Below, piece after piece: positions 52,925 to 61,266 of a DNA stretch of 64,000 nucleotides (position 1 is its first letter; each line of letters begins with the position of its first letter). Source of the DNA: JAWKIJ01 sp041394325 (GTDB lineage: Bacteria > Actinomycetota > Acidimicrobiia > Acidimicrobiales > Microtrichaceae); contig JAWKIJ010000001.1 of assembly GCA_041394325.1 (NCBI GenBank), positions 1,178,001-1,242,000 of the forward strand, written 5' to 3'. The notes below the pieces were generated by a model. That model made no database searches and was not told the origin of the DNA. It was given only the letters and a program-made list of their open reading frames with translations. The position numbers were made by a program, and so were the translations under genes.

Positions 52925-54151
52925 ATGTCGTCGGGTACGCCTTCCGCCGATGCCGCGCGGACCTCGGAGCTGCCGGCGCTGCTCGTACTCACCCCCTCTG
53001 CCGACCTGTACGGCTCGGACCGTGCGTTGTTGGCCGCGCTGCCGGAGCTGTCGCGTCGCTTTGCGCTCACCGTGGTCGCCGCCGTCGACGGTCCCATGCT
53101 GGACGACGCGCGACGGCTCGGTGCGGAGGTGGTCGTCAGCCCCGATTGGGCGCTGCGTCGCCGCTATTTCACGCCGAAGGGAATCCTCCCGGCGGCCGGG
53201 CGCGTCGTCGCCACGTTGCGGCTGTTGCGTCGCCTCGACCGCTCCCGCTCGTTCGGGGCCGTGTACGCCAACACGGTCGCGTCGATGGTGTTGCCGCTGG
53301 TTCCGTTGGCGACCAGGGCCCCGATCGTCGTGCACGTCCGTGAGGTGCCTCGGGCCGACGGCTGGATGAACCGTCTCTACTTCCATCGCCTGGCGAGCAT
53401 CGCGTCGCTGTTGATCTGCAACTCCACCTATACGGCGACCTTCGCCGGCAAGGTCGCTCCGTCCCTGAGGACCAGGACCCGTGTGATCCACAACGGGGTC
53501 GAGCCGATCGAGGGCGGCTCGGTGATCCGGGTGATCCACGACGGGGTCGACCGGTCCGAGCGCTCTCGAGCGGTACCGGATTCGGAGGAGTTGCAGATCG
53601 TGTGCGTGGGTCGTCTGCACCCCCAGAAGGGTCAACATGTGATGCTCGACGCGCTCCGGATCGGACGCGAGCGCGGACACCGCTGGCGGGTTCACTTCTG
53701 GGGTGACGCGCTCCCCGAACACGCCGACGTCGAGCGGTCGCTCCACGACCAGGTTCGCCGCGACGGGCTCGGCGATGCGGTCGTCTGGCACGGCTACTCG
53801 AGCGAGATCGACACGATGTACGCAGGTATGGACGTCGCCGTCGTACCGTCGACCTGGCCGGAGGGGTTCTCCCTCGTCACGGCGGAGGCGCAGAGCGCGG
53901 GCCTCCCGGCGATCGCCACGGGACCCGGCGGCCCCGACGACATCATCGAGGAGGGGGTCACCGGTCGCATCGTCCCCTTCTCGGACCCCGGAGCGATCGT
54001 CTCGGCCCTCGAGGAACTCGGCGATCCCGTCGTGAGGAAGGCGTGGGGAGATGCGGCGAGGCATCGCGCGAAGGAGCACTTCTGCATGGAGTCGTACGCG
54101 GCGGACGTCGCGCAGGCGGTCGCGTCGGTCAGCCGAGCCCGGCGGCGCTAG
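52925..54151 (+). CDS. GT-B glycosyltransferase (family 4 type)
   Basis: A 408-residue glycosyltransferase with two Rossmann-like domains. The acceptor half has TPSADLYGSDRALLAALPEL and HVREVPRADGWMNRLYFHR; the donor half has IVCVGRLHPQKGQHVMLDAL and PSTWPEGFSLVTAEAQSAGL, with the EGFxxxxxE signature. It probably adds a sugar to the lipid-linked chain begun by the preceding gene, 11 bases upstream. A 16-residue duplication (RVIHNGVE…RVIHDGVD) sits at the interdomain linker. It converges on the flippase gene with a 23-base overlap. Confidence 0.88.
   Translation: MSSGTPSADAARTSELPALLVLTPSADLYGSDRALLAALPELSRRFALTVVAAVDGPMLDDARRLGAEVVVSPDWALRRRYFTPKGILPAAGRVVATLRLLRRLDRSRSFGAVYANTVASMVLPLVPLATRAPIVVHVREVPRADGWMNRLYFHRLASIASLLICNSTYTATFAGKVAPSLRTRTRVIHNGVEPIEGGSVIRVIHDGVDRSERSRAVPDSEELQIVCVGRLHPQKGQHVMLDALRIGRERGHRWRVHFWGDALPEHADVERSLHDQVRRDGLGDAVVWHGYSSEIDTMYAGMDVAVVPSTWPEGFSLVTAEAQSAGLPAIATGPGGPDDIIEEGVTGRIVPFSDPGAIVSALEELGDPVVRKAWGDAARHRAKEHFCMESYAADVAQAVASVSRARRR
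53480..53550 (+). repeat. 48-bp-period duplication in the glycosyltransferase gene
   Basis: Copies of GTGATCCACaACGGGGTCGA begin at 53483 and 53531, 48 bases apart, encoding RVIHNGVE and RVIHDGVD. Related enzymes normally have this motif once, so a 16-codon in-frame duplication is likely. Confidence 0.7.
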
Positions 54152-55388
54152 GGCTGGTCGCCCGCGACTGGCCTGCGAGGGCACCGGCCCGACCGAGGCG
54201 CACCAGCGGGATCACCGTACCGACGACCATCCCTGCCGACATCACCAACGGGACCGCCCACACGCGGTCGGCCAACGCCACCACGGCGCTCCCGGCGACG
54301 ATGATCACGGTGTCGACACAACGCCCCCAGAACACCGGTCGGCTCAGGAGCTGCGCGGTCAAGGCGTTGACCGTCGGGATGTTGCCGGCGTTGACCACCG
54401 CGTAGGTGCACCAGGTGAGCACCAGCGCCAACGAGATCGCGCCGCTGTTGCTGACGTGTTGGAACGGTCCCCGTGCGACCAGCGCGAGGGGTATGTAGAG
54501 GGCGGTCGCAGCGGACGACGCGATCGCAAACCTTGCGACGAGCCGCATCGACAACGAGCCCTCGTCCCGCTTGCGGGCGAAGTAGGGCAGTGAGAATCCG
54601 CCGAAGCCGTTGGCCGCCGTCAGAGCGGGAGCGACCAGGAGCCTGCCGGCCTCCATCAGGCCGAGGGCGGCGGGTGAGACGATTCGTGCGACGGCTACCC
54701 GTGCCAGGAGCATTCCGAGCGGTCGCATCGTGAGTTGTCCCGCTCTCCACACCGAGAACTCGGTGATGGGCCGCCACGCGGTCGGCCCCTTCCATGGGAG
54801 GGTCCGTTCGGTCCGCGGGAGTTGCCACCCCGCCAGCGCGATCGCCCCGATCGCCCCCAACAGCATGGAGCCCACGAGCCAACCCATGGTCAGCCGTCGG
54901 GTCGCGACGACCGCGACGGTCACCCCGACGCTCACGATCCCGAACACCGCGTCGTTGAGGGTCAGCGCGGCGAACTGCCGTCGCGCCATGAGGATCCGTC
55001 GACCGGTCTCCTCGAGCAGCCATGCCGCCATGGCTGCACCGAAGATCAGCGCGTCACGCCACGAGACCTCGGCGAACACTCCCGCCGCGAGCGTTCCGAC
55101 GACCGCCGACGCGACCAACGACAGAGCGCTCAGGCGCACGAGGACGCGGCGAAGGGCCGGGTCGTGGCGATCGATCACCACGATCGGGTCACCGATCCAG
55201 CCCGTGTGCACGGCGGCGCCGGTCACGAGGATGCCGTTGCTCAGGATGGCGAACTCGCCGAGGCCCTTCGCCCCCAGCGAGCGCAGTGAGAGCCACTGGA
55301 GCACCAGGCTCGACGCCGCGACGACCCCTTGGCTGACGATCGCCCACGACGCGTCGGTGCGCGCCGAGTGCGTTCGGCGTTCGCTCAT
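54129..55388 (-). CDS. Polysaccharide flippase, Wzx/MOP superfamily type
   Basis: A 419-residue polytopic membrane protein with about 12 hydrophobic segments. It begins SARTDASWAIVSQGVVAASS, typical of oligosaccharide flippases (Wzx/RfbX). No catalytic residues are expected in this family. It would turn lipid-linked repeat units to the outer face of the membrane. The ATG at 55388 overlaps the stop of the next upstream gene (ATGA), so it is co-translated with the second glycosyltransferase. Confidence 0.8.
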   Translation of the reverse strand: MSERRTHSARTDASWAIVSQGVVAASSLVLQWLSLRSLGAKGLGEFAILSNGILVTGAAVHTGWIGDPIVVIDRHDPALRRVLVRLSALSLVASAVVGTLAAGVFAEVSWRDALIFGAAMAAWLLEETGRRILMARRQFAALTLNDAVFGIVSVGVTVAVVATRRLTMGWLVGSMLLGAIGAIALAGWQLPRTERTLPWKGPTAWRPITEFSVWRAGQLTMRPLGMLLARVAVARIVSPAALGLMEAGRLLVAPALTAANGFGGFSLPYFARKRDEGSLSMRLVARFAIASSAATALYIPLALVARGPFQHVSNSGAISLALVLTWCTYAVVNAGNIPTVNALTAQLLSRPVFWGRCVDTVIIVAGSAVVALADRVWAVPLVMSAGMVVGTVIPLVRLGRAGALAGQSRATSPSAAGLG

Positions 55389-56577
55389 GTGGACTGAGCC
55401 CAGCGGGTGGAAATGGTGGTGGTACGCCACCGCGCGGCCGCCGCGGCGTGGAGCAGGTCCCGGTACGCGGTCACGACGTCCACCACGTTGAACCGGTCCG
55501 AGGCCCTCGCCCGTGTCGCGGCTCGTACCTCGGCGTCGTGGCCGGGGTCGTCGTCGAGGATCGAGCCGATGGCCGCGGCGAAGGAGGGCTGGTCGAGTGA
55601 GAAGTACGGGGCCACGCCCGCGAGGGTCTCCCGGCAGAAGGGGGTGTCGTTGGCGCAGATCCGCGCGCCGGAACCCATGGCCTCGATCAGGCTGGGATTG
55701 GTGCCGCCCACCGAATGGCCGTGGATGTAGGTGGCGGCGTGGTGGACGAGGTCGAAGAACTCCGAACGGCCGCCGATGTGGCCCAGGAGGCGGATACGTT
55801 CGTCGCGGCGGCTCAAGGCGGTGAGGTTGGCCGTGGTCGGCGAGTCGTAGTTCGCGGTGCCGAGCACGACGAACGGCAGGTCGCGGTCCGTGGCGGCGTA
55901 CAGCTCTGCGATCGCGTCCATGTTGTTCTCGGGGTTGTGGCGTCCGGCGATCAACAGATATCGGCCCGGTTCCAGCCCGTGCCCGGCCGGGGTCGCGTCA
56001 TCGGGTGTCCAGCTGTCGGTCGTGACGCAGTAGGGGATGACCGTGGACGCGGCACCGAAGTCACGTCGGTAGACGTCGGCCATCGCGGCGCCGTCGGCGA
56101 TGAGGCCGTTCGCGCAGCGTCGTGAGATCCGCGGAGCCGTGGAAGATAGCGGGCGACACCGCCCCACTTCCCCCGCAACCACTCCTGGCCGTCCACGTTC
56201 AGCACGACCGGTTGGCCCGAGTACCGACCGAGCGCACAGAAGGCGGCGTTTGCGACGTTGACCACCAGCACCACGTCGTGGCGCGCCGTGCGGGCGGCCA
56301 TGGCCGCCACGGCGCCGTGGGTCAATGTGGAGCTGTTCTTGCCGGCGACCGCCGGCAGGACGACGCGTCGAACCCCCTGCCAATCCGATCCCTCGAAGCC
56401 TTCACCGCTACGGCAGTACATCGTCACCCGGTCGCCGCGCCGGGCCAACTCGGGGAGGAGCAGCGTGAGGAAGGTCTCGTAGCCGGAATAGGTCGAGGGG
56501 ATTCCCCTCGCTCCGTAGACGCCGATGTCGAGAGGGCGGGACGGGTCGGGGAAGCGGTTCCAGGTGCGTTCGGGCAC
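55385..56577 (-). CDS. GT-B glycosyltransferase with DUF1972-type N-terminus (frameshifted)
   Basis: Two frames form one enzyme of about 397 residues. The N-terminal part has LDIGVYGARGIPSTYSGYET and VVLNVDGQEWLRGKWGGVAR, the DUF1972/rhamnosyltransferase-like start. Near 56136 one base seems missing, and the next frame continues ISRRCANGLIADGAAMADVY, then LIAGRHNPENNMDAIAELY and HSVGGTNPSLIEAMGSG, the donor-binding half. GTG at 56577 lies 7 bases after a TACACT −10, so it may be leaderless; the frame is open for another 41 codons upstream. Confidence 0.78.
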
Positions 56578-56584
56578 CGTGTCG

Positions 56585-56590
56585 AGTGTA
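56585..56590 (-). promoter_or_regulatory. −10 element of the leaderless glycosyltransferase gene
   Basis: TACACT on the minus strand ends 7 bases before the GTG at 56577. The −35 position is not recognisable. The same geometry is seen at tsaE and at the small secreted protein gene. Confidence 0.4.
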
Positions 56591-56768
56591 CCGGTGCCGC
56601 GTCCCCGGTCCTCCGGCCGCGACTGGACGGAGATGACCCGTGATGGTTCTCTATGCGTTCGTTGGGTCGCACGGATCATCTTGGTGATCGTGAGACCCAA
56701 CGAGGCCGCCGGTGGTCACAACGGCCCTTCTCCATCCGAATGGATGCCGTCACGATCCCGGCCAGGTC

Positions 56769-59312
56769 ATGTCGTCGTCAAAGCGGAAGTCCATGTTGAA
56801 CAGCATCGATTCGTCCACAGCAGCCCCTCGTCCGCGACGGGGGTTCCGTCGCGTCGCCTTCGCCGCGGTGGGGGCGATGGCCATGTTGAGCATCGCCCTC
56901 GTCACGTTGAACGCGTCCGACGACTCCAAGGCGTCGGCGGACGCTCCCGCGATCGGCGATCCCGACGTGTTGCCGGCGGTCAACTTCGACGAGCTCGACC
57001 CCGATCCCGTCACACAGTGGGGTGTGGTCGGCATCGGCAATACGTACTCCGCTCCCAAGTCGGAGGTCTGGGCGTTCGCCGAGATCGGCGACCGGATCTA
57101 TGTCGGCGGTGCCTTCACCGGCGTGCAGCGCAACGGCGACGATCCGAGCTCCACGGTGCAGCCCCAGGCCTACCTCGCCGCCTTCGACCGCGATTCGGGA
57201 ACATGGATCGACACGTTCCGCCCGCAGCTCGACCGTGCGGTGTACGCCCTCGAACCCTCCCCCGACGGCAAGCTCCTCGTCGGAGGTGAGTTCACCCAGG
57301 TCAACGGTGCGGGCCGCACGGGTCTGGTCGAATTGGATCCGGCGACCGGGGCGACGATCGGCTCGTTCCAGGCGAGCATCGAGGCCAACAACAAGCCGAT
57401 GGTCCGCGACATCGTCCGTGTCGGCAACGACATCTACATCGCCGGTCAGATCTCACGGGTCCGTACCGACCGTGGGGCCGACTGGCGTTGGAACGCCGCC
57501 CGTCTCAACGGCATCACCGGTGCACTCGACCTGACCTGGGTTCCCAAGTTCATGGGTGGCATCTGGCAGCTCGGCATCGACCCCTCTCGGAGCAGGGTCA
57601 GCGCGGCGGGCTTCTTCACGTCGGTCGACGGCCAACCCGGCACGGCCAGGTTCGCGTCCGTCACGCAGGCGACCGGTGCCTACATCCCCGGCCTGACGGC
57701 CTTCCAGACGAATACGAACGGCCAGATGGACACCACGTCGGTCATCTACGCCGACAACAAGTGGTGGGTCGGCGGCGCCCAACACGTCATCCAGGCGCTC
57801 GACGCCAACACCAACACCCGCCTCGGCTACATCACCGCCGGGATCGCCTGCAACACCTTCTCCCCCAACTGCGGCTACAGCGGCGGTGGCGACATCCAGG
57901 TGATGCAGATCCTCGCGGGCGGTCAACTCGTCGCCGGCTGCCACTGCTACGGCCCCGGCACGATCTATTCGAGCTTCACGAACAGTCGGACGGCCGACCG
58001 GTTCGCCTTCCCGGTGAACACCGCCAACGGTGCCGTCTCCAGCTCGTGGGTGCCGGGTCTGAAGCAGCGGGCCTACGGCACCTACGGCCTGTTCGCCGAC
58101 ACCCGTGGCTGCTACTACGTGGGCGGCGACTACAACCGTCAGGCCGACGGGCAATGGCTGGGCGGGTTCGGTCGGTTCTGCAAACCAGTCGCGCAGCCCA
58201 CGGGGCTCACGGGAAGCGCCAGCGGCACCTCGGTCACGATCAACTGGTCGCCACCGGCGAGCCAGTTGCCGGTCGACTACTACAAGGTGTATCGCGACGG
58301 CGTCTTCCTCGGCGACACCACCGGGTTGAGCTACTCGTCCCAGGCCACCGCCGGGACCAGCCCCGTCTACACCGTTCGCACCCGCGACGTCTCGGGCCGG
58401 CTCTCCACCGCGGCATCGGTCACGGTGAACGTTCCGGTCCCGGTGGTCGACACCCAGGCGCCGACGGTGCCCACGAACGTGACGGGTTCGGCGTCGGGTT
58501 CGTCGGTGACGTTGAACTGGGGTGCGTCGACGGATTTGCCGGATCCGGGTGGGGTGGGCCTGAGCGGCTACCTGATCCACCGCGACTACAACTTCATCAA
58601 GTTCGTCGCCGCGGGGACCACGACCTACACCGACTCGGCGGTGGCGGCGGGGAGCCATCGCTACGAGGTTCGGGCGGTCGACAGGAACAACAACATGTCG
58701 GCGCCCGCGGTCCGCAACGTGACGGTCGGCACGGCCGATACACAGGCGCCGACGGTGCCTACGAACGTGACGGGTTCGGCGTCGGGTTCGTCGGTGACGT
58801 TGAACTGGGGTGCGTCGACGGATCTGCCGGATCCGGGTGGGGTGGGCCTGAGCGGCTATCTGATCCACCGCGACTACAACTACATCCAGTTCGTCCCCGC
58901 GGGGACGACCACGTACACGAACGTCGCCGTTCCAGCGGGGAACCATCGTTTTGAGGTTCGCGCGGTCGACAGGAACAACAACATGTCGGCGCCCGCGGTC
59001 CGCAACGTGACGGTCGGCACGCCCGATACGCAGGCGCCGACGGTGCCCACGAACGTGACGGGTTCGGCGTCGGGTTCGTCGGTGACGTTGAACTGGGGTG
59101 CGTCGACGGATCTGCCGGATCCGGGTGGGGTGGGCCTGAGCGGCTATCTGATCCACCGCGATTGGGTGTTCATCAAGTTCATCCCAGCGGGCACGACCTC
59201 GTTCGTGGACACCGGCGTCGCGTCGGGCAACCGTAAGTACCAGGTGCGTTCGGTCGACAAGAACAACAACATCTCCGATGCAGCACCCATCGTCACGGTG
59301 TCGGTTCCCTGA
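56769..59312 (+). CDS. Secreted beta-propeller protein with four fibronectin type III domains
   Basis: An 847-residue exported protein. A basic start and hydrophobic stretch (RRVAFAAVGAMAMLSIALVT, about 28–47) form a signal or anchor. Residues about 70–475 hold repeated strands of the VGG-F-type (IYVGGAFTGVQ, LLVGGEFTQVNG, WWVGGAQHVI, YYVGGDYNRQ), like the delta-60/DUF5122 beta-propeller, with cysteine pairs CNTFSPNC and CHC. Four FN3 domains follow; the last three are 96-residue near-copies. Likely a surface protein binding polysaccharide or other cells. The start is uncertain (also GTG 56712 or ATG 56793). It lies divergent from the glycosyltransferase. Confidence 0.8.
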   Translation: MSSSKRKSMLNSIDSSTAAPRPRRGFRRVAFAAVGAMAMLSIALVTLNASDDSKASADAPAIGDPDVLPAVNFDELDPDPVTQWGVVGIGNTYSAPKSEVWAFAEIGDRIYVGGAFTGVQRNGDDPSSTVQPQAYLAAFDRDSGTWIDTFRPQLDRAVYALEPSPDGKLLVGGEFTQVNGAGRTGLVELDPATGATIGSFQASIEANNKPMVRDIVRVGNDIYIAGQISRVRTDRGADWRWNAARLNGITGALDLTWVPKFMGGIWQLGIDPSRSRVSAAGFFTSVDGQPGTARFASVTQATGAYIPGLTAFQTNTNGQMDTTSVIYADNKWWVGGAQHVIQALDANTNTRLGYITAGIACNTFSPNCGYSGGGDIQVMQILAGGQLVAGCHCYGPGTIYSSFTNSRTADRFAFPVNTANGAVSSSWVPGLKQRAYGTYGLFADTRGCYYVGGDYNRQADGQWLGGFGRFCKPVAQPTGLTGSASGTSVTINWSPPASQLPVDYYKVYRDGVFLGDTTGLSYSSQATAGTSPVYTVRTRDVSGRLSTAASVTVNVPVPVVDTQAPTVPTNVTGSASGSSVTLNWGASTDLPDPGGVGLSGYLIHRDYNFIKFVAAGTTTYTDSAVAAGSHRYEVRAVDRNNNMSAPAVRNVTVGTADTQAPTVPTNVTGSASGSSVTLNWGASTDLPDPGGVGLSGYLIHRDYNYIQFVPAGTTTYTNVAVPAGNHRFEVRAVDRNNNMSAPAVRNVTVGTPDTQAPTVPTNVTGSASGSSVTLNWGASTDLPDPGGVGLSGYLIHRDWVFIKFIPAGTTSFVDTGVASGNRKYQVRSVDKNNNISDAAPIVTVSVP
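58449..59312 (+). repeat. Three tandem 288-bp FN3-encoding repeats
   Basis: Units start at 58449, 58737 and 59025, each exactly 288 bp (96 codons). The first 46 residues (DTQAPTVPTNVTG through SGYLIHRD) are identical in all three and nearly identical in DNA; the second half varies, mainly at the IKF/IQF and TTTYT segments. This suggests recent duplication or ongoing conversion. Confidence 0.92.
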
Positions 59313-59350
59313 GCCGGCACCCATCGTCACGGTGTCGGTTCCCTGAGCCG
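59283..59350 (+). repeat. 34-bp perfect tandem duplication across the stop codon
   Basis: A 34-bp unit beginning GCACCCATCGTCACGG and ending CCTGAGCCG occurs at 59283–59316 and again at 59317–59350, followed by GCACCC. The first copy holds the last codons and TGA of the FN3 gene; the second is non-coding. Confidence 0.93.
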
Positions 59351-59403
59351 GCACCCGGGTCGAGCGGCCCGACGAGCCCCACACACGAGGAGCGCACTTC
59401 CCC

Positions 59404-60000
59404 ATGATCGAGCAGTCGAACCCCCGGCGATCAGAGCGCGTACCGTGGGGTCGGCGGCCGATCGCGGCGCTGGTCGGCGCTGCCGCCCTGGCCCTCGTCG
59501 CCGTCGGGTGTGGTGGCGACACGGCCGATGCCAACAGCGCGGCCACGGCCAAGGTGCCCGGCGTATCCACCACCGCGCCCGGTACGTCCGGATCCGTGGC
59601 GGAGTCGGGCACCTCGGCACCGGTACCCTCCTCCGCGGTCGACGCCGATCGTGCACCGGCGGTCGCCGAGGCGGGGCCGACCACGTCGCTGTTGGCCGCC
59701 AAGGCCGGCAACGCCGGCAAGGTGGGGGAGAACCAGGCCGGCAAGACGATCGCCCTCGACGAGACGGCGCTCCTGGCGTGCGCGAAGGCGCAGATCGCCA
59801 CCGTCGAGATCGACCAGGGCGCCACCGACGATGCCCTCGCCGATCTCCGAGCAGCGAGGGACCGTGCGCTGGCATCCAAGGTCGGGCGCATCGCCTCGTT
59901 CGCCGACGAGTTGTCCCCGGTGCTCACGCGTCCTGCGGACGCCCGCCCCGTCGCCGTCCGGCTGGTGTCGGCCTGCCAGGAACTGGGCTTCGAGTACTGA
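59404..60000 (+). CDS. Putative lipoprotein of unknown function
   Basis: A 198-residue protein with a lipoprotein signal: IAALVGAAALALVAVGCGGD, the lipobox being AVGC (Cys near residue 36). A Thr/Ser/Ala/Pro-rich linker (about 40–95) leads to a C-terminal helical domain with two cysteines (LLACAKAQ and VSACQELGF) that could form a disulfide. No family recognised. GAGGAG lies upstream of the ATG. It is probably co-transcribed with the CDP-alcohol phosphotransferase, 79 bases on. Confidence 0.75.
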   Translation: MIEQSNPRRSERVPWGRRPIAALVGAAALALVAVGCGGDTADANSAATAKVPGVSTTAPGTSGSVAESGTSAPVPSSAVDADRAPAVAEAGPTTSLLAAKAGNAGKVGENQAGKTIALDETALLACAKAQIATVEIDQGATDDALADLRAARDRALASKVGRIASFADELSPVLTRPADARPVAVRLVSACQELGFEY

Positions 60001-60079
60001 CCGGGTTGCGCGGGGTCCCCGGTACCCTGTGGCCGGCCGCCCCCCGTCGTGGCCCCGAAACCCCCATCTGACCACGCCG

Positions 60080-60859
60080 ATGTCGTACACCGCTGACCGA
60101 ACCGCACGGCCGTCCGCCCGACGGCGCTACGGCGACGCCGTCGAGTCGCTGAAGGCCCGGGCCCAGAAGAGCCGCAGAGGTGCACCGCCCTATTCGTTGC
60201 TGGTGAACCGCCCGGCCGGTCGGCGTATCGCGGCGGCCGCATCGGTCCTCGGCCTGACGCCCAACTCGATCTCGCTGATCTCGGGGACCGTCAGTGCGGT
60301 GGGGCTCGTCGCGTTCGCAGCGTGGTCGCCGTCGCCGCTCCACGTCGTCGTCGCCGTCGCCGCGCTGCTCGTGGGCTACGCGATCGATTCGGCCGACGGC
60401 CAACTCGCGCGTCTGACCACCGGGGGCACGCTCGCGGGCGAATGGCTCGACCACAGCCTCGACATGGTGAAGATGTCGAGCTTCCACGTGGTGATCGGCA
60501 TCTCGTTGGTGCGCTTTCCGGGCTCGATCGGGCTCGATCGCCGTTGGGCGGTGGCCGGCGTGGTCATGGGCTTCGGCGTGGTCGCCGTCACGTCGTTCTT
60601 CGTGTTCGTGTTGACGGACCTGTTGCGACGCCAGGTCGGCGGCGCGGGGCCACCGCGGCCCACAGCCTGGTGGTTCATGTTGCTGGGAGCCCCGACCGAT
60701 TACGGCGTGCAGTGTCTGTGGTTGCTCACGCGGCCCTGGCCCAGGCTGTTCTTCGGGGGCTACACGCTCCTGGCCGTCGCCAACCTCGGTTATCTGTGCG
60801 TCGGGATGCGGAGCCGGTTCGGTCAGCTCCGTGCGCTCGATCGGGAGCGTGCGGCGTGA
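60080..60859 (+). CDS. CDP-alcohol phosphatidyltransferase family protein
   Basis: A 259-residue membrane enzyme. After a basic N-terminus come about six membrane segments. The full CDP-alcohol signature is present at about 108–132: Asp-x2-Asp-Gly-x2-Ala-Arg, eight residues, Gly-x3-Asp-x3-Asp (seen as DSADGQLAR and GEWLDHSLD). Such enzymes move a phospho-alcohol from a CDP-alcohol to a lipid or glycan acceptor. The next gene, overlapping by four bases, makes a CDP-alcohol, so the two form one pathway. The product (phospholipid or phospho-decorated glycan) is not clear. Confidence 0.88.
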   Translation: MSYTADRTARPSARRRYGDAVESLKARAQKSRRGAPPYSLLVNRPAGRRIAAAASVLGLTPNSISLISGTVSAVGLVAFAAWSPSPLHVVVAVAALLVGYAIDSADGQLARLTTGGTLAGEWLDHSLDMVKMSSFHVVIGISLVRFPGSIGLDRRWAVAGVVMGFGVVAVTSFFVFVLTDLLRRQVGGAGPPRPTAWWFMLLGAPTDYGVQCLWLLTRPWPRLFFGGYTLLAVANLGYLCVGMRSRFGQLRALDRERAA

Positions 60860-61266
60860 AGACCGGCTACGTTCCGGGTGCCTACGACCTGTTCCACGTC
60901 GGCCATCTCCGGATCCTCCGTCTGTCGCGCGAGCGGTGCGACCGCCTCGTCGTGGGGGTCGTCGGTGACGACCTCGCGGCGGCGATGCGCAACGAGCCAC
61001 CCGCGGTGCCCTACGCCGAGCGTGTTCGGATGGTGGCCGCGCTGCCGTTCGTCGACGAGGTGGTCGAGGACGTCTCCAACGACAAGCGGCTCGCGTGGCA
61101 ACGGGTCCACTTCGACGTGTTGTTCAAGGGGACCGACTGGCGGGGAACCCCCAAGGGCGACCGTCTCGAGGCGCAGATGGCCGAGGTGGGTGCCGCGGTG
61201 GAGTACCTCCCCTACACCCCCGAGGTCTCCAGCACACGACTCCGGGCCGACGTCCGGTCGGGTTGA
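60856..61266 (+). CDS. Glycerol-3-phosphate-type cytidylyltransferase
   Basis: A 136-residue nucleotidyltransferase. The HxGH motif is in GAYDLFHVGHLRIL (about 9–22), with LFKGTDWRGTPKG and the closing SSTRLR, which takes the place of the RTxGISTT motif. It would join CTP and a phospho-alcohol such as glycerol-3-phosphate to give a CDP-alcohol for the adjacent phosphotransferase. The GTG overlaps that gene's stop. Its 3' end overlaps the convergent ligase gene by 55 bases. Confidence 0.87.
   Translation: MKTGYVPGAYDLFHVGHLRILRLSRERCDRLVVGVVGDDLAAAMRNEPPAVPYAERVRMVAALPFVDEVVEDVSNDKRLAWQRVHFDVLFKGTDWRGTPKGDRLEAQMAEVGAAVEYLPYTPEVSSTRLRADVRSG

Noticed and set aside
58449..59312. CRISPR-like or mobile-element repeats
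   Set aside because: The 288-bp units are in-frame protein domains, not short repeats with spacers; no transposase or terminal inverted repeats were seen anywhere in the window.
57453..60242. A 929-codon minus-strand open frame opposite the FN3 and lipoprotein genes
   Set aside because: Its repeats only mirror the FN3 repeats of the plus strand; no signal, domain or start site.
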